The notes: generated by a model not told the origin, from the letters alone. 64,000 bases of DNA from CAWVWD01 sp965662365 (GCA_965662365.1 CBFIHR010000001.1:70958-134957); one strand, 5' to 3'. Counted from the first letter of the stretch, positions 1 through 9,388 are shown. A program made the numbers and translations.

Positions 1-129
1 TGTGTTTTTTGTCATATTTTCAAGGTATTTTATGTGTTTTATAAGTGAATTAATTTTCATGATTAAGCCCTTGATTAGTAATTTTGCCCAAGTTAAAGAA
101 TCGGAAATAAAAGATTAAAAATTCTATAA

Positions 130-165
130 GAAACGGTGAACTCTCCATCGAGAATTCACCGTTTC
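130..165. terminator. Hairpin terminator, probably bidirectional
   Basis: A 15-bp stem (130-144 with 151-165) with one mismatch closes a 6-nt loop. The bases before it are A-rich, which gives a U-rich tail on minus-strand RNA. It lies downstream of the minus-strand pyrD unit and its small trailing ORF, so it could end that transcript or one entering from the left edge. Confidence 0.55.
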
Positions 166-213
166 TTGTCGCCTTCTATTGTTTTTGAAACTACGCTACA
201 AATCGTTGACGTC

Positions 214-372
214 TCAGCTCAAAAAACTCATCCCAGTAACACTAACCAAAAAAATGAACGCTAAAAACAACGTCCAAAAACGAGCATTTTTATAAAAATT
301 CATTTTTGTTTCCATTAGAATGGAAATAAGACTGATACAGAAAAGTAGGTAAATAATCACTAATATAATCAT
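214..372 (-). CDS. Small two-helix membrane protein (52 aa, hypothetical)
   Basis: This 52-codon ORF lies 94 bp downstream of pyrD on the same strand, just before the hairpin at 130-165. Residues 1-20 are almost entirely hydrophobic, residues 21-31 form a short polar, basic stretch (ETKMNFYKNAR), and residues 32-50 form a second hydrophobic segment. This is the layout of a small membrane hairpin protein. A shorter form starting at Met20 (315) would keep only the second helix. I do not recognise a family. The support is the ATG, the hydropathy pattern and the position between pyrD and a terminator, so it could still be a chance ORF in AT-rich DNA. Confidence 0.42.
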   Translation of the reverse strand: MIILVIIYLLFCISLISILMETKMNFYKNARFWTLFLAFIFLVSVTGMSFLS

Positions 373-466
373 ATTTACTTGATTTTGATATATTTATGAA
401 TTGTCATATTTTATAACGTTTCAAAATCATATTTTGCTTATCAAAACCTTACTTTTCTACAAAAAA

Positions 467-1495
467 CTACTTCAGCAATGCCTGATTGATCTCTTTTATC
501 AACCCTGGACCTGAATAAACCAAACCCGAATAAACTTGTACTAAAACAGCTCCGGCATTCAATTTTTCGATAGCATCTTCAGCAGAACAAATGCCGCCCA
601 CTGCAATAATTTTCAGTTCCCGATTAGATTTTTCGTACAAATATTTAACGACTTCCGTCGAACGATTACGAACAGGAAAACCGCTCAATCCACCATTACC
701 TATATTTTCAATCGTGCTTTTATCTGTTTTTAAACCGCTTCTGCTAATCGTCGTATTTGTTGCAATAACACCTTCAATCTTAGTTTCCGCAACGATTTCA
801 ATAATATCGTCCAACTGTGAATCCGTCAAATCTGGTGCTATTTTTAATAAAATCGGTTTTGGATTTTCTTTTTGATTATTCAAGTGTTGCAGGTGAGCAA
901 GCAAAGCCGTCAGCGGCTCTCGATCTTGTAACGCCCGAAGATTCGGTGTATTTGGCGAACTAACATTCACTACAAAATAATCAACATACGGAAACAAAGT
1001 TTCAAAACAAATCGAATAATCCGAAATAGCATTTTCGTTGGGCGTCACTTTGTTTTTACCAATATTTCCACCAATAATCACGCCTTTCGGTTTTCCCTTT
1101 TTCAGGCGTTCGACCATCGCATCGACCCCAGCATTATTGAACCCCATTCGATTAATCAACCCTTTATCCTCAGGCAACCGAAACAATCGAGGTTGAGGAT
1201 TTCCATCTTGCGGTTTTGGCGTGACTGTCCCGACTTCAATAAAGCCGAAACCGAGTGCAGCCATTGCTTTGTAAGCTTTTCCATCTTTATCAAAACCAGC
1301 CGCTAACCCTACCGGATTTTCAAACTCTAAGCCGAATACTTTTCGTTTCAGTCGCTCATCTTTCACCGTATAGAAGCTACGAAATATCGAACCAATAATC
1401 GGAATAGCTAAGGTGAATTTTAATAAATCAACCGTCAAATAATGTGCTTTTTCAGCAGGTAATAAAAACAAAAGCGGTTTTAATAATTTATACAT
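467..1495 (-). CDS. pyrD: Dihydroorotate dehydrogenase (quinone), class 2
   Basis: Oxidises dihydroorotate to orotate in de novo pyrimidine synthesis, passing electrons through FMN to membrane quinone. The 342-residue length and the N-terminal helical segment (about 1-45) fit the membrane-associated class 2 enzymes. Visible motifs are the FMN-binding AAGFDKDGKA near 65-74, EVGTVTPKPQDGNPQPR near 87-103, INRMGFNNAG near 114, and NVSSPNTPN at 177-185, where Ser180 matches the class 2 catalytic serine. The phosphate-binding IIAVGGICSAEDA and the C-terminal GLVYSGPGLI are also present. It lies downstream of the kinase and dnaG on the same strand, 165 bp after the kinase stop and beyond a terminator, so it is probably transcribed separately. 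Confidence 0.97.
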   Translation of the reverse strand: MYKLLKPLLFLLPAEKAHYLTVDLLKFTLAIPIIGSIFRSFYTVKDERLKRKVFGLEFENPVGLAAGFDKDGKAYKAMAALGFGFIEVGTVTPKPQDGNPQPRLFRLPEDKGLINRMGFNNAGVDAMVERLKKGKPKGVIIGGNIGKNKVTPNENAISDYSICFETLFPYVDYFVVNVSSPNTPNLRALQDREPLTALLAHLQHLNNQKENPKPILLKIAPDLTDSQLDDIIEIVAETKIEGVIATNTTISRSGLKTDKSTIENIGNGGLSGFPVRNRSTEVVKYLYEKSNRELKIIAVGGICSAEDAIEKLNAGAVLVQVYSGLVYSGPGLIKEINQALLK

Positions 1496-1532
1496 TACTT
1501 TAATATTTTTAGAATTTTGGACGAAGTTAAGC

Positions 1533-1540
1533 CAAAAATA
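1533..1540 (-). promoter_or_regulatory. Candidate pyrD -7 element (TATTTTTG)
   Basis: Read on the minus strand this is TATTTTTG, an exact match to the Bacteroidota TAnnTTTG -7 element, 37 nt upstream of the pyrD ATG. A clear -33 TTTG is not visible. The element is also one arm of a 9-bp inverted repeat with 1550-1558, so another role is possible. Confidence 0.35.
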
Positions 1541-1565
1541 TTATCGAGGATATTTTTGAAATAAA

Positions 1566-1615
1566 AAAGTCGTTTCGAGTGTCCTTAAATATTAAAAACT
1601 ACCCAAAACGACTTT
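1566..1615 (-). terminator. Terminator after the deoxynucleoside kinase gene
   Basis: On the minus strand a perfect 10-bp stem (AAAGTCGTTT with AAACGACTTT) with a 30-nt loop is followed by a run of T. It lies 46 bp after the kinase stop codon and upstream of pyrD. The stem sequence resembles the hairpins at 12810-12850 and 53602-53627, so this sequence seems to be reused. Confidence 0.5.
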
Positions 1616-1660
1616 CAGTAATGATTTATGACGGCTTATTTAGAAACCGTCTTCCGTTTA

Positions 1661-2308
1661 TTAAAACAAACCGTGTAACTCCGCCGAAACCAAGTTAACA
1701 ACATTTCCTAAATCCTCCGGTCTGTTCTTAAAGTCTAAATTATTAATATCAATGACTAATAATTTTCCTTCGTCATAATTCGCAATCCAATCTTCATAAC
1801 GTTGATTCAATCGCTTCAAATAATCCAAACTCATGCTGCCCTCATAATTACGTCCCCTTGATTGAATATGATCTACCAAAGTCGGAATACTTGCCCGTAA
1901 ATAAATCAATAAATCAGGTGGATTGACTTGTTTGCTCATCGTTTGAAACAAGTTCATATAATTATCAAAATCACGCCCCGACATCAAGCCCATATCATGC
2001 AAGTTCGGAGCAAAAATATAAGCATCTTCATAGATCGTCCGATCTTGAATCACCGTTCTGTTCCCTTGCTGAATATTCAAAACCTGCTGGTATCGGCTAT
2101 TCAAAAAGTAAATCTGTAAGTGAAAAGACCAACGCTGCATATCATCATAAAAATCTGCTAAATAAGGATTAGTGCTGGTATCTTCATAGTGAACATCCCA
2201 AGAAAAACTCTTCGCCAGCTGACTGGATAAAGTGGTTTTTCCTGCTCCGATATTTCCAGCTATTGCAACGTGTTTGACCCTTGGTACTGTGTTTTCTGTT
2301 TGACTCAT
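1661..2308 (-). CDS. Deoxynucleoside kinase (dAK/dGK/TK2-type)
   Basis: Phosphorylates deoxynucleosides for the salvage of DNA precursors. The P-loop GNIGAGKTT is at residues 18-26, next to the first beta strand (HVAIAGNIG). The family signature DRTIYEDAYIF is at 89-99; its DR and YED residues contact substrate in the dNK fold. The lid-like arginine-rich stretch SRGRNYEGSMSLDYL follows near 150. The length of 215 aa is usual for the family. It starts 104 bp after dnaG on the same strand and ends in its own terminator. Whether it prefers deoxyadenosine, deoxyguanosine or pyrimidines cannot be read from sequence alone. Confidence 0.93.
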   Translation of the reverse strand: MSQTENTVPRVKHVAIAGNIGAGKTTLSSQLAKSFSWDVHYEDTSTNPYLADFYDDMQRWSFHLQIYFLNSRYQQVLNIQQGNRTVIQDRTIYEDAYIFAPNLHDMGLMSGRDFDNYMNLFQTMSKQVNPPDLLIYLRASIPTLVDHIQSRGRNYEGSMSLDYLKRLNQRYEDWIANYDEGKLLVIDINNLDFKNRPEDLGNVVNLVSAELHGLF

Positions 2309-2412
2309 TCGTGATTGATTAAAATTAGACTGCGAAAATACAATTTTGTTTGAATAATCCCTTGTCCGCTTTGACGGATTTTTGTCAATAAAAAATTGAA
2401 AATCATTTTCAT

Positions 2413-4578
2413 TTACTTCAAGACAACTGTTCCCGTCAGTTCTGCTAAGTCGCTGCGGATTTCCATTAATCGTTTCTGTATTTTTAATAATCGCATCAAT
2501 TCCTCAAAGTCCTCTTTCGAAACATTTTTTAATCGACGCTGATTTTTTTCATACAATCGCTGGATTTTTTTCAGTTTAAATAAATTAACACCAGTGATAG
2601 CATCTGTCTTAAAGTTATCGTCTGGCATCGGTTGTGTTGCCAACGGCTTATCAAATTTTCCAAGCCAATTTTCACTATATTCATACGGCGAAGTCGATAA
2701 ATTAATTGCTAAAGCTTGAATTTCCTTATCCTCGTGATTCAAGAAATCTTTATTCGTAAAAATGCGCTCCTCCGCCAACTCCTCATAAATCATATTCACA
2801 ATCTTGCGATAAAGCGGATGTTCAAACTCCTCGATAACCTCTTCCATATTCGACAACACATAAGTCGCCACATTCCACTCTTCCGTCTCCTTGTTTTGAT
2901 GAATTTGAAAAGTCTGATTGCCATACAACATCAAGATTCGAACAATATCTTTTTCTTGAAATTCATCGTTATAATTTCGTTTTGTCTCTTTATTCTCAAT
3001 CGGCATCAAGCCAACATCGGGCGGCAAATTATCCTCAAAATTACTTGAATGATTTCCGCTATAATTTCCAACATCAGGCGGCATAAAACCAGCGTCCATT
3101 GGTGGAAAACCATCTCCAAAATCAGGCGGCATCAAGCCCGCAAAACCATCATCATTTTGAGTCGTTTTTGGTCGATTTGGCGTCGATTTCGTTCTTGATT
3201 CTTGTTGCTGTTTGGGTTGCTGACGCTGTTGTTCACGCTGTTTGCGGCGTTCCTCATTTTGTTGTTCTTTCCTACGATTTTTAACCAATCGCATCACCGC
3301 TTTATTCGCCTCATCTACCAAAATCTGCTCACTGATTTCCATCAAACCCGAACATTCTCGCACATAAACAGAACGTTTAATCGGGTCAGGAATTCGAGCA
3401 ATACTGCCGACAATATCTTTGATTAATTCCGCTCGCTTAATCGGATCATTAGCTGTTTCTTCAATTAATAAATTCGTTTTAAACAAAATAAAATCAGCTG
3501 CTTTCTCCTTAACATATTGCTTAAATCGCTCTGTACCAACGGATTGAACAAACGAATCTGGGTCTTCGCCTTCAGGCAACAGCACAACTTTGACATTCAT
3601 ATCCTGCTCCAGCACCAAATCCAATCCTCGCAATGCGGCTTTGATCCCTGCGGCATCTCCATCGTATAAAATCGTAATATTTGGCGTATTCCGTTTTATT
3701 AATTGAATTTGTCCGACCGTCAATGATGTTCCCGAGGACGAAACGACATTTTCGATACCCGCTTGATTCAACGAAATCACATCAGTATAACCTTCGACCA
3801 AAAAACAGTTATCTTCTTGACGAATTGCTTTTTTGGCAAAATAAATACCGTAAAGCACTCGACTTTTATTGTAAATTTCTGTTTCGGGCGAGTTAAGATA
3901 TTTCGGTTGTTTTTTATCGTTTACCAATATTCGCCCACCGAAACCAATCACTTTTCCCGAAAGGTTATGAATTGGAAACTGCACACGATTTCGGAAAAAA
4001 TCACGACCATACTTTGAGGTCAAACCGACTGTTTTCAATAAGTCAATATTGTACCCTTTATTAACCATCGCCAGGGTCAAATGATCTTTTTTATCAAAAG
4101 CAAACCCCAGTTGAAACTTCTTAATCGTGTCTTCTCGAAAGCCTCTTTGTTTAAAATAACTCAAGCCGACACTTTTTCCGATATCGCTATTGATCAAATT
4201 GTCATGATAATAATTGACCGCAAAGTCATTGATAATGAATAAGCTATCCTTACGCTGTCGCTCTAAATCCTGCTCGGGGGAGAGTTGTTTTTCCTCTATT
4301 TTGATACCGTACTTCTTCGCTAAATATCGCAAAGCGTCCGGATAAGAAAATTGCTCGTGCTCCATCACAAAATTGACGGAATTACCACCTTTTCCACATC
4401 CAAAACATTTGTAAATACCTTTATTCGGTGAAACAGTGAATGATGGCGTTTTTTCGTTGTGAAAAGGACACAAACCAATCATATTCACCCCTCGCCGCCT
4501 AAGATTCACGAAGTCACCGACAACTTCTTCAATCTTAGCCGTTTCAAAAATTTCTGTTATGGTTTTTTGTGTAATCAT
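2413..4578 (-). CDS. dnaG: DNA primase
   Basis: Synthesises RNA primers at the replication fork. The N-terminal CHC2 zinc finger has Cys37, His40, Cys58 and Cys61. The catalytic core follows, with the basic motif GFGGRI near 212-217 and the TOPRIM domain: Glu262 in VEGYTD, and Asp306/Asp308 in YDGDAAG. After the core comes a Q/R/K-rich stretch (436-462) and then a linker (about 478-527) with a repeated MPPD-F/V-G motif before the C-terminal helicase-binding region. The total of 721 aa exceeds the roughly 580-660 usual for DnaG, and the extra length is mainly this linker. The ATG at 4578 is preceded by A/T-rich DNA with no Shine-Dalgarno. Confidence 0.97.
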   Translation of the reverse strand: MITQKTITEIFETAKIEEVVGDFVNLRRRGVNMIGLCPFHNEKTPSFTVSPNKGIYKCFGCGKGGNSVNFVMEHEQFSYPDALRYLAKKYGIKIEEKQLSPEQDLERQRKDSLFIINDFAVNYYHDNLINSDIGKSVGLSYFKQRGFREDTIKKFQLGFAFDKKDHLTLAMVNKGYNIDLLKTVGLTSKYGRDFFRNRVQFPIHNLSGKVIGFGGRILVNDKKQPKYLNSPETEIYNKSRVLYGIYFAKKAIRQEDNCFLVEGYTDVISLNQAGIENVVSSSGTSLTVGQIQLIKRNTPNITILYDGDAAGIKAALRGLDLVLEQDMNVKVVLLPEGEDPDSFVQSVGTERFKQYVKEKAADFILFKTNLLIEETANDPIKRAELIKDIVGSIARIPDPIKRSVYVRECSGLMEISEQILVDEANKAVMRLVKNRRKEQQNEERRKQREQQRQQPKQQQESRTKSTPNRPKTTQNDDGFAGLMPPDFGDGFPPMDAGFMPPDVGNYSGNHSSNFEDNLPPDVGLMPIENKETKRNYNDEFQEKDIVRILMLYGNQTFQIHQNKETEEWNVATYVLSNMEEVIEEFEHPLYRKIVNMIYEELAEERIFTNKDFLNHEDKEIQALAINLSTSPYEYSENWLGKFDKPLATQPMPDDNFKTDAITGVNLFKLKKIQRLYEKNQRRLKNVSKEDFEELMRLLKIQKRLMEIRSDLAELTGTVVLK

Positions 4579-4918
4579 TATGGTAAAGATATGTAAATTT
4601 TAATGTTTTAATGTTGTAACAAATCAAGGAATATAAAAAATTAACCAAAAATAATCTGTTTAATCAAAACAAAAATTACAACTTAAGCCTTTCACAATCA
4701 GTTATTTAAGTTCAGAATACCAATACAAATAAAATTTATATATATATGAAATTATTTGTTATTCATAATTGCCTTTAGTATATTTGATCCGTTACCTTTT
4801 ATAATAAAATATTGAGAGAATAGTACCGATAGTTGAATATGCACAACACCCTATAAATGAAATGGTTAACAAACTTAGTCTGAACTTCAGTGCTTAATTA
4901 TTGCATCAACGCAATATT
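4579..4918. other. Divergent intergenic region, dnaG / secreted protein
   Basis: This AT-rich stretch separates dnaG (minus) from the gene at 4950 (plus). A TATCTTTA read on the minus strand lies only a few bases upstream of the dnaG ATG, which would imply an almost leaderless mRNA. Its -33 partner is not in a convincing position, so I do not call it. I see no ORF or strong hairpin. Confidence 0.4.
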
Positions 4919-4926
4919 TAACTTTG
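4919..4926 (+). promoter_or_regulatory. Candidate -7 element (TAACTTTG) for the 4950 gene
   Basis: Exact TAnnTTTG match 23 nt upstream of the ATG at 4950, a plausible distance for a short leader. The -33 region is weak. Confidence 0.42.
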
Positions 4927-4949
4927 AGGTTTAGCATAAAATAAAAACT

Positions 4950-5513
4950 ATGAAAGCCTATGTAATTTCAGCATTAACTACGCTTTTGACCTTACTAACT
5001 GCAAACATTGCCGCCGCTGATCCTGGTGCAAGAAATAGCCTTTCTGTTGCACCACAAAAAGTCTATCCGAAAATGATAGAAGCAGTCAAGGCAGAAGATT
5101 GGATAAAATTAAATAAGGCACTTAAAATATTACAACCTTTAAGCGACGAGATTGATGACATATTACGTTTGAAACTTACCACAGAATTAGAGGAAGCGAT
5201 TGCAGATAGAAATAAGGAAGAAGCCGAGAAAAAAGTAATGGAGTTAATAATTGGCGGCGTTCGTTCATTATTGATTTTGTCGAGTAAAGCAGATACGCCA
5301 GAAACTCGTAAAGAGATGTTTCGTCAAGCATTTACAGAATTTGTTACGATTGAGCCTCACCTTAAAAAATTAGATGCTTCACAAACCTACAGAATTATGA
5401 CTAATTTCAGAGGTTCTTATAATATCATCAAAGATAAAAATCAATTTATCACCAACACGATGATTATTAATCGTGACCTTAAATCGCTTATCGCCAAATA
5501 TTCTAAACCATAA
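4950..5513 (+). CDS. Secreted helical protein, unknown function
   Basis: A protein of 187 aa with a signal peptide at residues 1-23 (hydrophobic core followed by AAADPG, so cleavage is likely near Ala22/Ala23). The mature part looks almost entirely alpha-helical, with alternating Lys/Glu and Leu/Ile, and contains no cysteine or catalytic motif that I can recognise. It is probably periplasmic. The next gene is a membrane histidine kinase on the same strand 118 bp downstream, but that gene has its own candidate promoter, so a functional link is only possible, not shown. Confidence 0.75.
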   Translation: MKAYVISALTTLLTLLTANIAAADPGARNSLSVAPQKVYPKMIEAVKAEDWIKLNKALKILQPLSDEIDDILRLKLTTELEEAIADRNKEEAEKKVMELIIGGVRSLLILSSKADTPETRKEMFRQAFTEFVTIEPHLKKLDASQTYRIMTNFRGSYNIIKDKNQFITNTMIINRDLKSLIAKYSKP

Positions 5514-5588
5514 TAAGCGAATAGCTTTATTAATATACATTTTCAATTCTTTTTAGATCCATAATTCATTTTAATTCTTCTGACTTCT

Positions 5589-5596
5589 TATCTTTG
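5589..5596 (+). promoter_or_regulatory. Candidate -7 element (TATCTTTG) for the histidine kinase gene
   Basis: Exact TAnnTTTG match 35 nt upstream of the kinase ATG. The T-rich sequence near 5566-5572 may serve as the -33 element, but it is not a clean TTTG. Confidence 0.45.
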
Positions 5597-5631
5597 GAAA
5601 TAATAATAATTGTTTCACACAGATAAAAACG

Positions 5632-7017
5632 ATGTTGTTAAGCGTGCAACAAAAATACATTCTGCCTTTTCTACTTGGTTTAGGTTGTCTTTCAACGGTT
5701 TATATATTCTTTATACTCAACCAGCACACTAATCTGTTGAAAACAGAACTACAAAGAAAAGGGCAAGCCGTTTTGGAAAAGCTTTCCGAGCTAAGTGAAG
5801 TCGATATGCTGCTACAAGATGAAGACCGACTCTCTGTACTCACAAAACAAATCACTCAAGATAATGATGTAACAACGGCGGCAATTTATATCAAACAAAA
5901 TCAGTCTTCCGTATCTAACGACTCCTCTTTTACTTTTCCAGATTTATCAATTACAAACTATACCGAATACGACTTAGCAGACAATTTGCTATTTGTTCAG
6001 CCGATTAAAGATCGCCCCGATAATGTCATTGGCTTAGTCGGTCTCGCTATCTCAAAGAAACGATTGAATAATATTATTTATGACATAGGTTTACGGTTAG
6101 GATTATTCAGTTTACTGGCTTTTATAATTGTCGGTTATGTTGTAAATTATTTATCTCAAAAGCTAAAAAAATTAGCTGATAATGCAGTCAAAGAAGCTGA
6201 ACAAATCGAGGCGGCTTATGAGAAATTGCAACAGCTACAATTAAAACTAGTCGCAACGAACTCCTCTTTAGAACAACGTGTCAAAGAACGAACCGCTGAA
6301 CTGAAAAATGCTAATATAGAATTTGAAATAGCAAACGCCGAACTAAAAGAGTTTGCTTACATTGTTTCGCACGACTTGAAAGCACCTCTTCGAGCTATTG
6401 ACTCCTTGACAAAATGGATTGCAGAAGATTACAAAGGCGACTTAGACACCGAAGGACAGGATTTAATTCAAACACTGAAAAATCGAGTGATAATCATGAA
6501 TCAATTGATCGATGGTATATTACAATACTCTCGAATTAGTCGGGTAAATTCAAAATCTGAAACTACCGATTTGAATGAAATTATACAATACGTTTGGACT
6601 TTAGAAAAACCAGCAGAACATTTCTCTCTAAATATCGAAAAACCTTTGCCGAAAATCTTTATAAATTATAATAAAATCCAAGAATTATTTCAAAAAATAA
6701 TTCAAAACGCCATTCGATTTAATGATAAAGAAAAGGCGATTATTAGCATCAAATGGTCAGAAGATAAGGACTACATTTATATCGACTTTCAAGATAATGG
6801 AATCGGTATTAAAGAAAAAAACTTCGATGAAATCTTTAAAATCTTCAAAACCTTAGAGAAGAAAAAATACAAAAACCAGATAGGAATAGGTCTGACGTTA
6901 GCAAAACGTATCGTCGAAATTTATAATGGAGAAATTACACTTATCTCTAAAATTGGAGCGGGAACAACATTTACGATTTCGTTCCCCAAAAAAAATGTTA
7001 CTAAACATCAAGGATAA
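5632..7017 (+). CDS. Membrane sensor histidine kinase (orphan)
   Basis: A protein of 461 aa with a transmembrane helix near 10-28, an extracytoplasmic sensor segment (about 30-148), a second helix near 150-173 and a coiled coil (about 185-235). HisKA carries the phospho-acceptor His247 in VSHDLKAPLRAI. HATPase_c has an N-box around Asn359 (QNAIRFN), a G1 box DNGIGI at 398-403, and a G2 box QIGIGLTLAKRIVE near 416-429. The HisKA/ATPase type resembles phytochrome-like or light-sensor kinases that act without a linked receiver. No response regulator gene is adjacent, so the partner is unknown. The sensor segment matches no family I can name. Confidence 0.92.
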   Translation: MLLSVQQKYILPFLLGLGCLSTVYIFFILNQHTNLLKTELQRKGQAVLEKLSELSEVDMLLQDEDRLSVLTKQITQDNDVTTAAIYIKQNQSSVSNDSSFTFPDLSITNYTEYDLADNLLFVQPIKDRPDNVIGLVGLAISKKRLNNIIYDIGLRLGLFSLLAFIIVGYVVNYLSQKLKKLADNAVKEAEQIEAAYEKLQQLQLKLVATNSSLEQRVKERTAELKNANIEFEIANAELKEFAYIVSHDLKAPLRAIDSLTKWIAEDYKGDLDTEGQDLIQTLKNRVIIMNQLIDGILQYSRISRVNSKSETTDLNEIIQYVWTLEKPAEHFSLNIEKPLPKIFINYNKIQELFQKIIQNAIRFNDKEKAIISIKWSEDKDYIYIDFQDNGIGIKEKNFDEIFKIFKTLEKKKYKNQIGIGLTLAKRIVEIYNGEITLISKIGAGTTFTISFPKKNVTKHQG

Positions 7018-7344
7018 CATGATACCACAACTTAATTAAATACAAGCCTTCAAAAAACAGCACTAATACCTATTAATCAATTATTTATAAAAATAAAAAT
7101 CACTAATAAAATCATATTTTCTAACTTTTAATACAATCCCTTTATTTTTTAATTCAATGTAAAACGTCGTCGATTATAAAACCGAGTATAAAAAAGTGTC
7201 AAAATGATTTCGTCCCAAATTTGATATAAAATCTTATTTATTTATTAGATTCCTGCTCAATAAATCGTCTATTTTTACTACTTTTCGCCGTCTTTGATAA
7301 AATAGGATTTTACTATTTCTCAAAATATTTTAAGCTAACTAATT
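7018..7344 (+). other. Intergenic region upstream of the pullulanase gene
   Basis: About 330 bp of AT-rich sequence between two plus-strand genes. A near-match to the -7 element (TACTTTTC, 7279-7286) lies 58 nt upstream of the pullulanase ATG, without a clear -33. I see no hairpin or ORF of note. Confidence 0.3.
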
Positions 7345-9339
7345 ATGAAAAAAATATTCCTATTGCTTTTCGCAATAATGACTTTACAAGCCTGTCAAGA
7401 GGAAATGAAAAAACCAACAAATATCAACGAATATCCGACTTACGAAGGAACGGATTTAGGATTAACTTATAATAAAAATAAATCAACCGTAAAGGTGTAT
7501 TCGCCTGGGGTTGATTCGATGCGTATTCATTTATATGAAAAAGGCCACGAAGGTGCGCCAATAGAAACACAGCAAATGACCATTGGAAAAGGTGGCGTTT
7601 GGTCAATCGATCTACAGGGAGATTGGAAAGGAAAATATTATACCGTTCAAGTTTTCCATAATGGAAAATGGCTCAACGAAGCAGTAGAACCTTACGCCAA
7701 AGCTACTGGTGCCAACGGTATGCGTGCAATGTTTGTCGATTTGTCAACCACAAATCCCGAAGGTTGGGAAAACGATAAGCGACCAACTTTAGAAAATCCA
7801 AATGATATTATTGTCTATGAATTACACGTTCGTGATGTATCTATTCACGAAAGTTCGGGGATTAAAAACAAAGGAAAATTCTTAGGTTTAGTGGAAGCAG
7901 GAACGAAATCACCGAGCGGTTTAGCAACTGGCTTAGACCACATCAAAGATTTGGGTGTGACACACGTTCACTTGTTACCATCTTTTGATTTTATGCCTCG
8001 TTCGGTTGATGAAATGAACCCTGATGCAAAATATAACTGGGGCTATGACCCACAAAATTATAATGTACCCGAAGGTGCTTATTCCACAAATCCTTATGAT
8101 GGAACGGTTCGCATCAAGGAGTTTAAGCAAATGGTCAAAACATTCCATGATAATGGAATCCGTGTGATTTTGGACGTTGTTTATAATCATACTGGCCAGA
8201 CAGAAGATTCTTATTTCAACTTGATCGCCCCTGAATATTATTACCGTATGAATGAAGATGGAACGTTTTCAAACGCTTCTGCCTGTGGTAATGAAACTGC
8301 TTCCGAACGTCCGATGGTACGTAAGTTTATGATTGAATCCATGAAATATTGGGCAGAAGAATATCATTTAGACGGTTTCCGTGTCGATTTGATGGGCATT
8401 CACGACATCGAAACTATGAATATGATTTCTGATGAATTAAAAAAAATCGATCCAACGATTTTTGTTTATGGCGAAGGTTGGAAAGCCGGTAACAGCCCTC
8501 TGGCGGATAGTTTGTTAGCACTAAAAGTCAATACGCCACAACTCAATCATATTGCGGCTTTCAGCGATGATGTTCGTGATGGATTGAAAGGCAGTGTTTT
8601 TGAACATAAAGATCGTGGTTTTGTAAGTGGAAAAGCCGGAATGGAAGAGTCTATTAAGTTCGGAATTGTCGCCTCGACTCAACACCCGCAAATTGATTAT
8701 CAGAAAGTGAATTATTCCAAAGCTCCATGGGCTAATCAACCGTCGCAATGTATGACGTACGTGTCTTGCCATGATAATCATACGTTATTTGATCGGTTAG
8801 AAATTTCTCGAGAAGATGCCAGTGAGGCGGATAGGTTGAAAATGCACCGTTTGGCAGGAACAATCGTTTTGACTTCGCAAGGCGTGAGTTTCTTGCACGC
8901 TGGTACAGAATTGGCTCGTACAAAGTTTGGCGTAGAAAACTCTTATGAATCACCAGATTCTATCAATCAATTTACGTGGGAACGCAAAGCGAAATATAAT
9001 GACCACTATAATTTTTACAAAAATTTAGTGCAATTACGCAAAAATCACCCTGCCTTCCGTATGACGACAACGGCAGATATTCAAAAACATTTGGAATTTA
9101 TGCCAACGCAAGATTTATTCGTTGGCTATCAAATTAGTGGCAACGCTAACGGCGATTCATGGAAAAATATAATTGTTTTATTGAACGGAAGTGACGAAAG
9201 CCGTTCGGTCGATATTCCGAAAGGCGACTGGATAATTGTGTTAGAAGATGATAAAATTGACGAAAACGGCATTAGAAAAATAACGGGCGAATCGGTTGAA
9301 ATTCCAGCAATCGGAGCTTTGATTTTGGTGCAAAAATAA
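7345..9339 (+). CDS. pulA: Type I pullulanase, lipoprotein
   Basis: Hydrolyses alpha-1,6 branches of pullulan, glycogen or starch. Residues 1-17 form a lipoprotein signal with lipobox LQAC (Cys17), so the protein is anchored to a membrane, probably at the cell surface or in the periplasm. An N-terminal CBM48-like beta domain (about 30-135) precedes the GH13 barrel. The four conserved regions are VILDVVYNH (274-282), GFRVDLMGIHD with nucleophile Asp348, YGEGW with acid/base Glu377, and SCHDNH with Asp477. YNWGYDPQNYNVPEG near 230-244 is the hallmark of type I pullulanases. A C-terminal beta domain follows. It stands alone, with no sus-type transporter nearby. Confidence 0.94.
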   Translation: MKKIFLLLFAIMTLQACQEEMKKPTNINEYPTYEGTDLGLTYNKNKSTVKVYSPGVDSMRIHLYEKGHEGAPIETQQMTIGKGGVWSIDLQGDWKGKYYTVQVFHNGKWLNEAVEPYAKATGANGMRAMFVDLSTTNPEGWENDKRPTLENPNDIIVYELHVRDVSIHESSGIKNKGKFLGLVEAGTKSPSGLATGLDHIKDLGVTHVHLLPSFDFMPRSVDEMNPDAKYNWGYDPQNYNVPEGAYSTNPYDGTVRIKEFKQMVKTFHDNGIRVILDVVYNHTGQTEDSYFNLIAPEYYYRMNEDGTFSNASACGNETASERPMVRKFMIESMKYWAEEYHLDGFRVDLMGIHDIETMNMISDELKKIDPTIFVYGEGWKAGNSPLADSLLALKVNTPQLNHIAAFSDDVRDGLKGSVFEHKDRGFVSGKAGMEESIKFGIVASTQHPQIDYQKVNYSKAPWANQPSQCMTYVSCHDNHTLFDRLEISREDASEADRLKMHRLAGTIVLTSQGVSFLHAGTELARTKFGVENSYESPDSINQFTWERKAKYNDHYNFYKNLVQLRKNHPAFRMTTTADIQKHLEFMPTQDLFVGYQISGNANGDSWKNIIVLLNGSDESRSVDIPKGDWIIVLEDDKIDENGIRKITGESVEIPAIGALILVQK

Positions 9340-9357
9340 ACGAATTATAAATGCTAA

Positions 9358-9388
9358 AATCGTGTCGGTTTTGAAAACCGACACGATT
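9358..9388. terminator. Bidirectional terminator between convergent genes
   Basis: A perfect 15-bp inverted repeat (9358-9372 with 9374-9388) lies between the convergent pullulanase and thioredoxin-fold genes. Its inner core, GGTTTTGAAAACC, is the same kind of core seen in the AGACCTGA palindromes elsewhere in the window, so it may belong to a dispersed family used as terminators. Confidence 0.72.

Noticed and set aside
4579..4640. TATCTTTA as a promoter for dnaG
   Set aside because: It sits only a few bases before the ATG and lacks a -33 box at the right distance.
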